From Thamnidium elegans (taxonomy: Eukaryota; Mucoromycota; Mucoromycetes; Mucorales; Mucoraceae): a stretch of DNA of 64,000 nt. Made by a program: the position numbers and the translations under genes. How positions within the stretch are numbered: the first letter of the stretch is position 1; every line of letters starts with the position of its first letter. This document shows positions 32,288-44,066 of the stretch, piece by piece. The DNA is taken from contig JAIXMG010000013.1 in assembly GCA_025201345.1 (NCBI GenBank), positions 558,001-622,000 of the forward strand. Direction: 5' to 3'. The notes beneath the pieces are model-generated. The model had not been told where the DNA came from. It saw nothing but the letters and a program-made list of their open reading frames with translations, and made no database searches.

Positions 32288-32955
32288 GTTTGATTTATAT
32301 CGTCAGTTCCTTTTTCTTTCTTTTTTTTTAGGTGCGTAATGATATGTTTGTTTGTTTCAATAGCAACAAGTAAACGTATATTTTATAAGTGATTTTTTTC
32401 TTTTTTTTTTAAAGGGAAATAAAGAAAAGAGAGTGAGTGAGTGAGAAAGGGAAAAAAGAAGATCGCAAAAAAAAAGAAAAGAAAAAAAAAGTGGGGAGTT
32501 TATTGGTTCTGCTATATTTTGTTTTATTTGGGGGGAAATGAAAAAAAAGAAAAAAGAGAAAAAATCGTAAGAGTATATATTATTTATAACAGTCACGTTG
32601 CTCACTCCACCTACTTCAAGACTTATGTAACTTTATACCATCATTCTTTAATTAAAGAGGTTCATGTCTCTTTTTCACACAAAAAAACGTTTTTGTAAAA
32701 CACTCTTTTTAATCACCGCTAGTTTTCGTACTCTCGTCTTATCGCCCAAACAAAAACAGACAATGCTCACGGTACCAATTTGCGGTTTAATATTTTTTTT
32801 TTTGCGGGTTTACAAACTTCTAATTTGCGGGTTGACAAGAGCCCCAATTTGCTGAACTAAGTTCAAATGATCCTGCTTTGGACAAACAAATGGAAGACGT
32901 ACAAAGTAGAATATTCCACACCTAAATACAAAACATATTCAGCTGACCAAAAACT
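32288..32955. other. Intergenic region upstream of PAK
   Basis: This stretch holds purine-rich (32400-32570) and mixed sequence. Towards 32770-32850 a short motif aatttgcgg/aatttgcgggtt occurs three times within 70 bp and may belong to the edge of the mariner relic. No gene was recognised. Confidence 0.4.
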
Positions 32956-33009
32956 TTGCTTTTGTATTATATTAAGATCAAACTTTTTAAAGCTGTAAAA
33001 GCCGCGAAA

Positions 33010-33587
33010 ATGTCTGGAATAAACGAGCGTACTGGGCAGCAATGGGCGACTAGGGACTTAGATAAGATCTTGAATGGGATATCTATGAGAAAAAATACCA
33101 ACAAAGTTAACAGAAAAGCAAGTCATCTTCAAGAGGAACATAAAAAAAATATTTGCCAAATTACTTTGATGAGTTTCGGCAAGCACGTACAAAAAACGCT
33201 GTCGATAGTTTGACAGAAAATTTCAAAAACTTCAGTTTAAAAGAAACAGTTGTCGGAGAGTTTATTTCTAAAGAGTGCAATCTTTCCATAAACAGCATAA
33301 CCCATCATCCCAAAGCTCGAGACGATCCTGAAAAGCATAAAGTGCGCTGCGAATGGGTCGAAATGTAGTCAAAGACATCAATGGACTTTAATACAAACTG
33401 CATTTTCATCGATGAAAGTGCTTTCGATATAAACATGAGGCCATCTACCAGAAAGTCAGCTCGAGGAGCACCGGCTGTTGTTATTACACTCTCGACAAAG
33501 GTTATTAGCCTTACCATTCTTGGAGCTATTTCTGCAATGAGGATGATACTGTATCACATAATACCGGTCGACAAGATATCTTTGTAA
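33010..33587 (+). pseudogene. Tc1/mariner-type transposase relic
   Basis: This is a decayed DDE transposase. A first frame from the ATG at 33010 (MSGINERTGQQWATRDLDKI, helix-turn-helix-like) shifts near 33150. The next frame reads NYFDEFRQARTKNAVDSLTE and LKETVVGEFISKECNLSINS, ending in ...CEWVEM and a TAG at about 33366. In the same phase after the stop the catalytic segment CIFIDESAFDINMRPSTRKS and ARGAPAVVITLS follows, to a TAA at 33587. FIDESAF carries the first catalytic Asp of the family. The second and third catalytic acids are missing. At least one frameshift, one nonsense codon and a 3' truncation make it inactive. No clear terminal inverted repeats were found by eye. Confidence 0.75.
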
Positions 33588-34256
33588 GCGTAAGGACCTT
33601 CTCAAGCAAACTGTTTCGGACTCGAGTTCAAACTTGAGTTTGAGGAAGTTTATTTGAGAAAACTTGAAATAGAAATAAGAGGTTATAAGATATTAATGTA
33701 TATGTATAGGAGGATACAGTGACAAGTAGCATTCCGTAAAGATCAAACCGAAGTACAGCAGTTTAGTGCAAGTACAAGTATAAATGCAAGTACACTTACC
33801 AGCTTTGTTACACAAAAAAGAAGTAGAATCTTCTATCTTCGAATTTGATAAATTAAACCAATACATAATAAACAGTACGGATATAGTCTTGGAGTTTAAA
33901 AAGTTTCAAAAAAGAAGCATAGGATATATAAAACATGCAGAATATTTTGATCAAAATCACGATATTCATCGAACGTTGTAAGTTTACGGAAATATAACAA
34001 GCAAGGAGTGTTAACATGCGTTGGTGATAAAACAGGACTGATTGTTTCCGAACGGCGCGAAACTTCATCAAAAGAATGTGTTGATGATAGTACAAACGTG
34101 GATGTATGGGTGAAAACGTCTAAACGATTTTTGGATGGACTAAATTTCGGTAAATGCTCTAGTGAACTGCTTTCAATGGAAGTACCCAGCGGCTTAGTTT
34201 GCCATGACTCTCTGCAGGAAAAGACTGTTGCCAGTCTAATCCTACTGATCCTATTT
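33588..34256. other. Decayed repeat-like sequence
   Basis: This lies between the transposase relic and the rRNA fragment. A plus-strand frame (about 34008-34319) includes LDGLNFGKCSSELLSMEVPS and EKTVASLILLILFAHYNHSI, which has coding-like composition but no recognised family, and it runs into the rRNA fragment. The rest has short frames only. It is probably mobile-element debris. Confidence 0.35.
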
Positions 34257-34330
34257 GCTCACTATAATCATTCAATCGGTAATAGCGACGGGCGGTGTGT
34301 ACAAAGGGCAGGAATGTAATCAATGCGGAT
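34257..34330 (-). rRNA. 18S rRNA 3'-region fragment (about 70 nt, mutated)
   Basis: Read on the minus strand this contains ttgtacacaccgcccgtcgc, the universally conserved 3' decoding-site region of small-subunit rRNA. It is followed by TATTACCGATTGAATGA and preceded by TTGATTACATTCCTGCCCT. Compared with the usual eukaryotic 18S (CTACTACCGATTGAATG, GATTACGTCCCTGCCC) it has several transitions. Homology stops on both sides, so this is a small dispersed rDNA scrap and not a functional gene. Confidence 0.85.
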
Positions 34331-34776
34331 GAAAGATATTTTGTCCTGTATGCCCTTTATTGGTCTTTACCTCACGTTCATCAGTAAACCCAAAACCCGT
34401 TTTTAGCGGAAGTATGTACATATATTTAATAGCATCAGTTTTTTTTTTGAGCCACCGTGTACTGCAGATTTAAATAGAATTCCAGGGAAAAGTACCAATT
34501 CATTGAGTGTTAAAAAAAAAAAAAAAAAAAATCGTGTACTTTTCATGCCTTTTTAAAATAATTTACACCTTGTGCACAGGATCTTCGTGCTTCGGAAGTA
34601 GTGGTGATTATAATGGGTCGTATCACTGATTCATAACCCAATTTAAAGTACCAAAAAAAAAAAAAAATCTTGTTCGTAACCATATTGTACATCGAATTAA
34701 ATAAATTTCAAAAAGTGTATATTTTATTATAATACTATATTATATGTATATGCAAGGAATTAATGTTTTTTTTTTG
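34331..34776. other. AT-rich gap
   Basis: Sequence between the rRNA scrap and the tricalbin 3' end, with an A-run at 34512-34530 and another at about 34653-34667. No gene or RNA was recognised. Confidence 0.4.
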
Positions 34777-37700
34777 TTACTTTGTTACAACTTCAACTTG
34801 AATATGAATTTCACCACTTCCAGCAGGTGTAAGAGGAAGCCAGCCATCGAAGGATCTACCTTCATCAACATATTCAGATACATGGAATGAAGCCTCACCA
34901 ATATCAGTATGGGTTAAAGTCTTGTGATCTCTGGCGGTCAAGTCAAGAATAGAAGACCCAAATACCTTGGTAACAAATGTTTCGTTCCATTCGGGGTTAC
35001 TGTTTTTCTTAAGATGTTTAGTCTTGTGAATAACATTCTTTCCGAGACGAACACGAACATAAGGATCAACCAATTTATCACGTTTAATGTCTTTCAAGTT
35101 TCTAGCACCAACTACAGTAAATTTGACAGTGGCATTTTCTAAAATTATAATTCCATTTAGTTACACTCGAAAATAATAATAATAAAGTTACTTACTTCCT
35201 CTATCTTCAAATACAGATTTAGGGCGGGCAAGAGAATCGTTTGAAGACAAGACAGAGTTGCTAATTGCACTTTGATTGTTCTGTTCGTAATGAGAAGCGG
35301 GAATAGGTGGTATAGGGGGACTAACAGAAGAAACAGGAGAAGCAGGGACAGGAGTGGACATATCAACTGATGCGTTCTTGTTACCACCACCAATCTTACC
35401 AATACCACGACCAATAGCACCAAAGCCACCGCCGATAGCACCAATACCACCACCGATAGCGCCGCCAACAAGTTTGGCACCGCCACCGACAGCACCGGTG
35501 ACGACTTTAGTACTACCAGTAATGACCTTTCCACCAGCGCCAACACCAAGTCCAACCACATCGCCAGCAAGACCGGTGCCACCGGCCAAGATACGAGTGG
35601 TAGAACCAAGCAAAGAAGTACCTTCACGTTTACGAGCAAGTAATTGAGGTTCCCATTTCATACGCAACATAATATTACCACCTTCCAATGCAAAATTGGA
35701 TTCTTTGGCAGCGAAAGATTCTAAATCAGCAATAGGGATATCACCTTCAGCCAATAGTTCATTAGCGCCAAATTGATCCCAATCGTAAATTTTGACGTGG
35801 AATTTGGCTTTATTACGACGAGCTACAGCAGCAACAAAAGTTTCGTTCTTGAAGTCAGGGTTTAATTGTTTCTTGTAGGTTTCGGTCTTGTAGACCTTTT
35901 CGTCGTTGACGTAGAATACACAGTAAGGGTCGCTGGTGCCGGATTTATCTGCAGCCTTTAAGCCAGATGCAGAAAGTGCAGTAACAGTTAAATTACCTTG
36001 ATCTATAAAATAGAATATATTAGTAAAATAATATAAGGTTCCCCTTAAAAAAAAAAAAAAAAAAACTTACTTTCTAAACTTTCACTGGGATCTAATTCAA
36101 ATTGAACAATAGGAATAAACTTGAAACTTAATCGAATTAAACCGCCAGCGCAATCTAAAAGTTTATACTCTTCAATAACATCAGCGGTTTCGTTTTCAGA
36201 TGCAGGACGGGTTTGAATAGATTGGACGATATCGTGAACACGACCTGTCCAGAAGCCAATACGGTGATCTTCGTTATCGTCTTTAGGGTCTCTGACACGG
36301 ACAACCAATTTAGAGAACTCCATTTCCTTGACAAAGGCGTCGCCGGATTCTTGGAAGGTTAAGGTAGTTCCCTTCATATCGCTAGTACAGAATTGAGCGT
36401 CGTTAGAATCGACCAAGATTTCAGCAACTGCTTTGGACTTGTGAGGTAAAACAACTTGGTGGATCTTGACGGTTAAAACACCGGATTCGTATGCGAGTAA
36501 ATTAATTCTGTTGTCATCAGTATATTTAATAAGTTCGCCGTGAAGGTCATGTGTAGGAGGGCCAGTAGGTTCAGTAGTAATAGGGGGTTCTTCAGTAGTA
36601 GCAGCAGGGTTTTTGGGATCGTTCTTTTCAGCTTCCTTCTTCTCAGCTTCCTTCTTTTCGGCATTTTTCTTTTTGGCTTCTAATTCTTCTTCGGTGGCAA
36701 TATGAGCTAAAGCGAGAGTAGGATGAAAAGAGGCAGAGTAGCTTAAAGTACCTCTACCTGATTTTCTTTCGTGGTTCATAAGTTCAGCAGTTCTGTTAAC
36801 AGCAGCAAGACTTTCATAAACAATTTCACCATCCTCGTTCTTCTTTTCGCAAGCAATATCCTTAATTAAAAGTTCACACATACCCAGGAACTTATCATCA
36901 GAGATATCGTTCCAATCCATGACCTCCAAAGTGAGATCTTCACGAATGGAATGAACAGGTACGTAGACAGCGGTATCCCAAACAGGGTCAAGATCGTCCA
37001 GAATAGGATCGGTCTGAGCACGGGATTGTAAACCGGACATGACACGAAGATAGGGGTCGGATTTACCACCAGTTAAGACCTCAACATTTTTAAGGTTCTT
37101 GGCATTGTTTAATTGAAGACGTACAACGCCGATAGGGCGTCTGTAGCTACCACGTGCTAAACCAGCCGAGAAGCCAGTTAAGGGGACGGATTTCCAAGTC
37201 ATATTTAAATGGATTTTACCAGTACCGCCATTCAAGCTCCACCAATCGTTCTTTTGATTTACTAATTGATCTTCCATGTCTAATAAACTGCTGGACCAGG
37301 TGCCCAAGACAGTATCATCACCGAAATCGACAGCGTTCATAATAGTTACTTCCAGGTTCATGTTGGATTTATCAGCGACGAAGAATTCAACAAATTTGTT
37401 CCAGCGTGGGTTGACACTGCGTTTGAATGTATTGGTGCGAAGTTTGACTTGACCGTTGACCTTGACAATAGCATAAGCATCTACGTTACCGCCGGAACCG
37501 ATGATTGGGATAACACCCTTTTTACCAGTGATGGCACCACCGATATCCTTACAATCCAAAACACTGAAACGAACAACACCGCTGTTGGATTCAGCAGCAG
37601 GGATAATGGTTCCGTCTTCCTTCTTTTCAGGTAATGCGACAGGGAAATAACGGACATCGGCCTTGATTTCACCAACAGGTTTTCCGCTGCGAAGGACAAC

Positions 37701-39373
37701 CAGGTTTAATCCTTCCATAGCGTTATCGGATTCCTTGAGGTCCTTCAAAGATAAATTAGCAACACCTACTTCAGCATCGTTACGGCCAGAGTTACGGTCC
37801 ATGATTTGGAAGCAGAAGATGTCATTGAGGTTGTTGAGCAAGACGAAATGGGTCTCGTTCCATTTAGGGTTGTTGGCGTTTTCAACAGCGTTGGTACGGG
37901 CGAGTTCAGGGTTATGGATGTCGCCAACTTTGAAGACGCAGTAAGGGTCAAGAGAGCCGAATAAATCGTTGGGCTTAAGTCCGTTGGCAGAGTAAAGGGT
38001 GACGGCAAGGACACCGTTAGCCGCTTCTAAATCGATACCGCCAGCCATCATGGCAGCGACGTCCAAGGTAAATACGTTGGGTGCGTACATCATAGGGCCC
38101 AAGTTAGCGTGGACTTGGTCTTGAATGAAGGTTTGCAAGCCGGGGATGTTATTGATATCAAAGCCAAAGGTGTCACCACCAACAGGTTTAAGAACGTAAT
38201 CGAAATGAGGTTTTTCCAAGAAGGAGACCTCGACGGTTTTGACATGAGGCATTTGGTCGAATAGTTTAAGCTTGATGCGCATGGTGCCGCTGAAAGCAAT
38301 GTCTTCAAGTAGGATGGGCATACCGGCACCGATCATGCCTTTACCGACACGGATAGTAAGTACGATTTTAGGGTTGACCTTGTTTTGAGCTTCACGTTTT
38401 GTCATGTCGAGTACGTCGTTAGGGATAAATGAGAATTTCCAGTCCATGCAGACAACGTCGGGGGCAGAGGTAGGGTATACTTTGACACCGTCTACACTAG
38501 GAGCCTTTGTACCAAGCGTAAAGGAACTCATACGGATCGAGTCCAAAAATGAAGGGGTGTTTTCGGCCAAGATGGTATCGACCTGACCAATCACTTGAGC
38601 AGATAAGACAGGTTCAAAAATCAACCAGAATCGACTCAAGAATAAGTTCATCCAGCCAACAGTTTCTACATCGGTTTCTAAACGAGTTAAACTTACTTGA
38701 CGAGACATATCGTCTCTTGCATTACGTCTTGTACGTTTAATTGAGGTACGATAATAGGTGGCTATATAATTTTTTTTAAGATGAATTGCCACGTGTTTTT
38801 TTTCTCGCACTACTTACCAAAAAAGGCACCTACAATTAAACATGACATTAATCCTAATCGAAGTTTTATCAAAAACCATGTAAAAAAGATACAGACAAAG
38901 ACTACGCCACAGTTATGATACCATTCACCAAAATATTTCTCGTTGATAAATTGAGCAATAAAATCGTCGACGTTACCGTTAGAGGATCGTGAGTTGTAAT
39001 ATGCTTCTTTCAGTTGCTCTGGTGTATGAGTTTTTAAGAATTCCGCCGTCGCTTTTTCATCGCCTGGGTTAGGGAGATTGGAAAAGGCAGTCCAACCGAT
39101 GTTGTACCAGTCAGGAATAGCAGCATCTTTGACGAAACTACCAGGTGTGTTTTTGACAGTGGTGGGAGTGCTCTTCAAGATAGCTTGCTTCTTTTCTTCG
39201 GCAGTTGCGTCAGGATCAAAGGTGTGGACAGGAGCTCCTCCGGCTTCGTTCTCTAATGCGGTATTGATCGCTTTATGTAAATCTTTTGATTCTTGCACTA
39301 TTTCATTTTTGGTAATACTTGGCGTATTGCCATTATCTGAAGCATTTGTGACTGGAGCTATCGGTCCAGCCAT
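34777..39373 (-). CDS. Tricalbin / extended synaptotagmin (SMP plus multiple C2 domains)
   Basis: This is an ER-plasma-membrane tether with lipid-transfer capacity. Four exons (39373-38818, 38761-36071, 36002-35196, 35138-34777) give 1471 aa in frame. An N-terminal polar region precedes a membrane hairpin (GVVFVCIFFTWFLIKLRLGL, about 155-185). An SMP domain follows (about 210-430: VETVGWMNLFLSRFWLIFEP, FLDSIRMSSFTLGTKAPSVD, GIDLEAANGVL at its end). Then come about six C2 domains, for example LFGSLDPYCVFKVGD, LTGGKSDPYLRVMSG, KSGTSDPYCVFYVND and DKLVDPYVRVRLGK; a fourth lacks the Asp ligands. A Lys/Glu helical segment (about residues 710-740) and a Gly-rich linker (about 1210-1285) lie between C2 units. 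The length and order match yeast Tcb proteins (about 1180-1545 aa). Confidence 0.93.
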
Positions 39374-39540
39374 TATTTCAAACAAATAGAGTTAGTAAAA
39401 AAGCGAAAAAAGAAAAAGGGAAAAGAGAGAGAAAAAAAAATACATAAAAAAAAAATACTATAAATTTCTATTTATAAGTCAGATTCCAACAGTTGATGTT
39501 TAAAAAAATGAAACATTTTTAAAATGGCGTTTTTTATTAT

Positions 39541-41278
39541 TTATTTTAAAAAGATTTCATCATATTTTGTGATTAATAGTTGAACAAGTACCATTCCTTG
39601 ATTCATTTGTTTCAAGTAAATAGCAGCATCAGCTAAAGCAGACTGTTGCGTATCAGGTACGTCCATATAAGTAGATGGTGTAACTTGTTCAGCACGAATC
39701 ATATTAGGTGTAAAGACAACAGATAAATTATGTGTGTTCATTCGATTCTTGTTGGAATGTTCAGATACCAATTTTAGAAACTGACAAATATATTTTAATA
39801 GTGCAAAGTGGCTTGGTTTCTCGGCATAATTCAAAGTTAACTTCGTTTTAACTTTATTGATCGTATCGCTGGTACAGATACTTGCATCTAAAACAGTGTA
39901 TTTAATATTTGTGAGGGCGTGTGTGTGTGTATATATATATATATCGTTTACCTGGTAATGCACCCATCGTCTCGCTTAGTTTTAATCCAATAAGCGGAAT
40001 AGGAAGCTCTCTTATAAATACTTTTAATAAAGCGGCTGATACGTCAATGTCATGTTGTTTAAGATCTACTTTAGTTCCTATAAAAAGTAAAAAAAAAAAA
40101 TATTTGAGTAGCGATCGTGTAACTTTAGGTTTAAACTTCAGTTTGTACCATTATTAAATGCAGCCTTGACTGATTGTAGTTCTTCACTTGAAGGAGACTT
40201 TCTGAAAATACCTTCCTTATCCAGTCCTACAGAAAAGTCAATTGACATTAGAAAGAGATAATAAATGCATCTTTTTTTTTTTTCTTTTTTTTTTATATGT
40301 ACCGTGCTGTTTAATATGGTCAACAATTTGAACTACAAAGGTAGGAATAAAATCAGCTGAGGTATTTCCTTCAATATGAGCTAAATCTTCCAACGATTTT
40401 CCAAATGCTAAAGAAGGTAATGGTCTTCTTTGACGCAAAAGCTGTTGTTGTTCTACTTGCTGCTGTATGGTTGGTAATCGGTTGTTATGGTCAACGACTC
40501 GTTGAGGTATAAATTGAGGTGCTAATTCAATATTTACTTTCAAGTGTTGTAAACTTGAAACGTAACGTAATTTACGAGCAAATTTAGGACTAGAAAAAAA
40601 AAAAAAAAGGGTTACAAAATTAATTATAATATATTTGTAAATATATTTTTACCTGATGATTTTGTTGGCCAAGTCAAATACGAGACGATACGTTCTAGAT
40701 AAATGAACTACATAAAGTGCCTTTAAATTCTTCTTGTATCTAAGAAACCAATTAGTACTCTTTGATTGTACTACAGAAAAAAAACAAAAACAAAAAAAAC
40801 TCACTTGCGGTCCAAAGATCTATAAGCCCTTAAGAGCCACATCCAACCTGGTCGATATCTTGCTGGTGACGAAAAAAATACCATGACATAATCATTTTCT
40901 ACGAACTCATCACTAGTAAATAAAAATAAATAAATAAACCGAGTTCAATTCAACTTCAAAATATACTGTACAGTCTTGCCATGATGAAACTAGAATAAGC
41001 AAATTAATTATGCGAGCTTTTATTATTATTCCGTTATTCACTTACGATAGAATTAAATCATAATCATAAATATCTGGGTTAGGTAAGTTGTCTGCACACA
41101 AAACTAAAATTGGACGACTATCACTATCGAGGCCTATTGATTCATCAGGTTTTTACAATTAGTTTTTAAACAATAAGAAAATGTTGCCAAAGTATTTACC
41201 AGCCTCGTAAATGATGTTTAATGCCGAGATTCCTTTATATTCAGGACTATGACAAGAAAGAGCAGTTGCTTTCGACAT
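39541..41278 (-). CDS. p50RhoGAP-like protein (Sec14/BCH plus RhoGAP domain)
   Basis: This GTPase-activating protein for Rho/Cdc42 has an N-terminal CRAL-TRIO-like domain. Nine exons (41278-41200, 41133-41046, 40989-40972, 40912-40805, 40739-40653, 40589-40303, 40226-40149, 40077-39952, 39887-39541) give 405 aa in frame. The Sec14/BCH part reads RPILVLCADNLP, then SFIMARLDEFVENDYVMVFF and KYKKNLKALYVVHLSRTYRL, which matches ARHGAP1. A proline/Gln linker leads to the RhoGAP domain with arginine finger GLDKEGIFRKSPSS (Arg231), ALLKVFIRELPIPL and MNTHNLSVVFTPNMIR. An 18-nt micro-exon (40989-40972) is required to recover SFIMARLDEF. An additional upstream exon cannot be excluded. Confidence 0.87.
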
Positions 41279-42910
41279 GTAATTCGTTATAACGCCAAGA
41301 ATTTTATATATGTTACTTAAGGAGAAAAAAAAAAGATTTTCTGGTAGTCTTTTTTTTTTGTACCGAAAAACTTGGATGTTGAAACACCATACCAACACGT
41401 GATCCTTCGCATAAAATAAGTTGCAAGAATACCCCAGAAAGATAAATAAATCACCTTTCTTTATATACCAGTATGTATTTTTTTTTATGTATGTATCTTT
41501 TAAAGGAATTAATATCTTATATTCTTTATTATTCTGGTTTTTTTTTCCTAGTATTTTTGTTTTCTTTATGTCCATATAAACGGTTCAAAGCAGCCGCCAT
41601 ACACAAGAGCAGTTGTTACGAACACTCAAATGTGCTCCACCCGAATATAGTACTGTAAAATTTAATGCTACTGCACTTTATAAAGGTACGTAAAAAAAAA
41701 AAAAAAGTTATACACCTCACTTTCTTTTCTGAGCGTGTAAATGGTGCACCAAGTTGTTTCAATGGGGAATCTGGTGAAACTTTGGACAAAGTTGTACTGA
41801 TAGAGTACCTTGACTTTGCCCCTTAGAAGTGTGCTTGCGAAACAAATTTTACCTTCGCAAGTACTTGCACATAAATGGTAATCCAATTCATACTATTGCA
41901 AAAATATTTCCGGTCCTCAGGAGCGATAGTAAATTTCGCTACCTCCTCTTAGTTTGAAGAAATATGACAATGCAGACACTTTTGCTAAGCACTTGAATGA
42001 ACATAGCTAAGGCAGTTAATGTCGGTATGTCAGATAATGAACGTATTGGTTCAGGAGAATAATGTTATTATTTGAAGCGTAGATATTTTAGCAGATAGAC
42101 TTCTAGTGAAGGGAAGCCAAAAGGCACCAAAGTTTTACAATCTTAACCATGTTGCACAAATAAAAGTGCCTTTTCTTCCCCGTTAACGTGTGTCAAGCAA
42201 CTGAAAAGACAGTTGAAAATACTGAAGTTGATAATTCAAAGGCTTCTGATGGAGTCGTTATTAATAATATTGCAACACTAAACCACTTTATACTCTTATT
42301 GCCAAATGATTAGGACTCTAGACTCTTATAGTTCTGTATCAATTCCTAGTTTATTTTTGAAATATAAAAAAAGATGAAATAAATTACACATAATGTTATG
42401 GTTAAAGCAGAAAAATATTTCATATTTATGCACTAGTTTAAGTAAGTATTTATACTTTGAGCAAAAGCAATTGAACTCACGTTTTATGACGAACAATCAT
42501 CTGCAGCCAAAAAAGTACACTGATGTATTCAAGGAGAGCAAAATGCATAAGTGCACAAACTAATGCGATATTTAAACTAGTGCAAAAATATGACGGCATT
42601 TAAGGGAATTCTAATTTGGTGTTTCATTGTGTGTATTGAGTCAATTAAAAAGAAGTCGTTGACAAGCCTATTATAAAAGGTAATATTAATCCCAGTTATA
42701 AAGAAGAATGTCCTCCTGCAAAAATAAATAAATCATTTTATTAGCCTTTTTTTTTTTTTTCAAAAAAAAGAAAAAGTGTAGCTTGCATAACGCTATTGCG
42801 GCATTCATCTGCAGGTTAATAAAATAGTCATTTTTCATCAACATAACGCAAGGATCTTTATTTTATTGAGGGAGTGACTCCTGGAAGTTATTTTATATTA
42901 CTGCTAAAGT
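41279..42910. other. Decayed region with orphan exon-like segment
   Basis: This is a 1.6-kb region without an intact gene. At about 41593-41685 an open plus-strand segment reads VQSSRHTQEQLLRTLKCAPP and EYSTVKFNATALYK, ending at a GTACGT donor. It looks like a lone coding exon, perhaps the start of an NSUN-type RNA methyltransferase (LLRxLxxxPPxYSTVKxN), but no following exon exists. The rest (41700-42880) has scattered short frames in shifting phases, as expected for old pseudogene or retroelement debris. Confidence 0.4.
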
Positions 42911-43980
42911 CTATGCGTTATAACCACCAGGAACAGGAGCACGAGGAGCATCAATGGTAGGAATTAAATCTCTCATCTGAGAAGCAATGTGTAACTGACT
43001 TGATCGATCTAAAGCGGCACGAATAGCTAAATACTTGCGACAAAATATATTGGCAGTTTCAATGTCTTGTTTATCGTTATGACCTTCCAATACAATACCG
43101 CCTGATTCTTCAACGATGACCATACCAGCAGCTACATCCCACTCCCAGCAGCCTACTTCCCAGTAGACATCGACAATACCCTTTGCTACATTACACAAGT
43201 TTAAGGCAGCAGAACCGGTGGTACGGATACTGTGGGATTCAGCTGCAAATGGGGTTTCAGGCGTCTTTTTACGAAGCATGTCATGAATAGCAGCAACCTT
43301 GGCGTCAATGACGAGCTTGGATCTATCTGAACCAGCTTCAGTAGCAATTAAACAGTGAGACAAGTCGATTAAGGGTTGAGGTGGGTTGAATAAAGGTAAT
43401 TTTCGGGTCTTGTTCAAGTAGGCACCCTTTCCTTTGGCAGCTGAATAAAGTTCGTTCAAAAGTGGGCTGAACACAACACCGATTGTGGGGATTTTGTTGA
43501 GGGTGAATCCAATAGAAACAGCGACAAATGGATATCCATGAATAAAGTTGGTTGTACCATCTGGGTTACATAAGCAAAGTTTTTAGTGCGTAGAATAATT
43601 AAATGTAAAAAAAATAAGAGATAATTTACCAATGGGGTCAACAATCCATGTAGGATGATGAGTGAATTCAGTTTTTGCACCACCAGCAAAAGTTTCTTCA
43701 CCAATAAATCTAGAATAAAAGAGTTTTGAGTATATATATATATATATAAAGGGGGGGGGATTATTTGGTTTACTTGTGGTCAGGGTATGTGTTGAATAAA
43801 CGTTCCTTGATAAATTCCTCAACAGCCTTGTCAGTTTCGGTCACAAGGTCAGTTGGGTTTTCTTTTTTTAACTCGATATTTGAACCTGTACCTGACATGC
43901 GAGAGTCAACGGCATCTTTAATAATAGCACCAGCTTCTTGAGCTAATTGAATAGCAAAGTCAAGGTATTCTTGAATGAGG

Positions 43981-44011
<31 letters not shown>

Positions 44012-44066
44012 CGTGTGTCAGTGAAGAGTAAGAAAAAAAAAAAGTTATTTTTATACCTTGAGACAT
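42911..44066 (-). CDS. Inositol monophosphatase
   Basis: This Mg-dependent phosphatase releases myo-inositol from inositol monophosphate. Exons are 44066-44057 (10 nt, ATGTCTCAAG), 43981-43774, 43709-43630 and 43560-42911, giving 315 aa in frame. The metal-site motifs are complete: FIGEE (Glu74/Glu75), WIVDPIDGTTNFIHGYP (Asp94, Asp97) and WEWDVAAGMVIVEESGG. The N-terminal helix DLIQEYLDFAIQLAQEAGAI and NPTDLVTETDKAVEEFI match the family. It is somewhat longer than the human enzyme (277 aa) because of a C-terminal Pro-rich tail. Three acceptors (AAAAG, TTCTAG and CCCAG) lack a strong pyrimidine tract. Confidence 0.93.

Noticed and set aside
35157..38740. Several open frames opposite or out of phase within the tricalbin gene
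   Set aside because: They are shadows of the biased codon usage of a long exon (Val/Leu or Pro-rich frames) without start context or family similarity.
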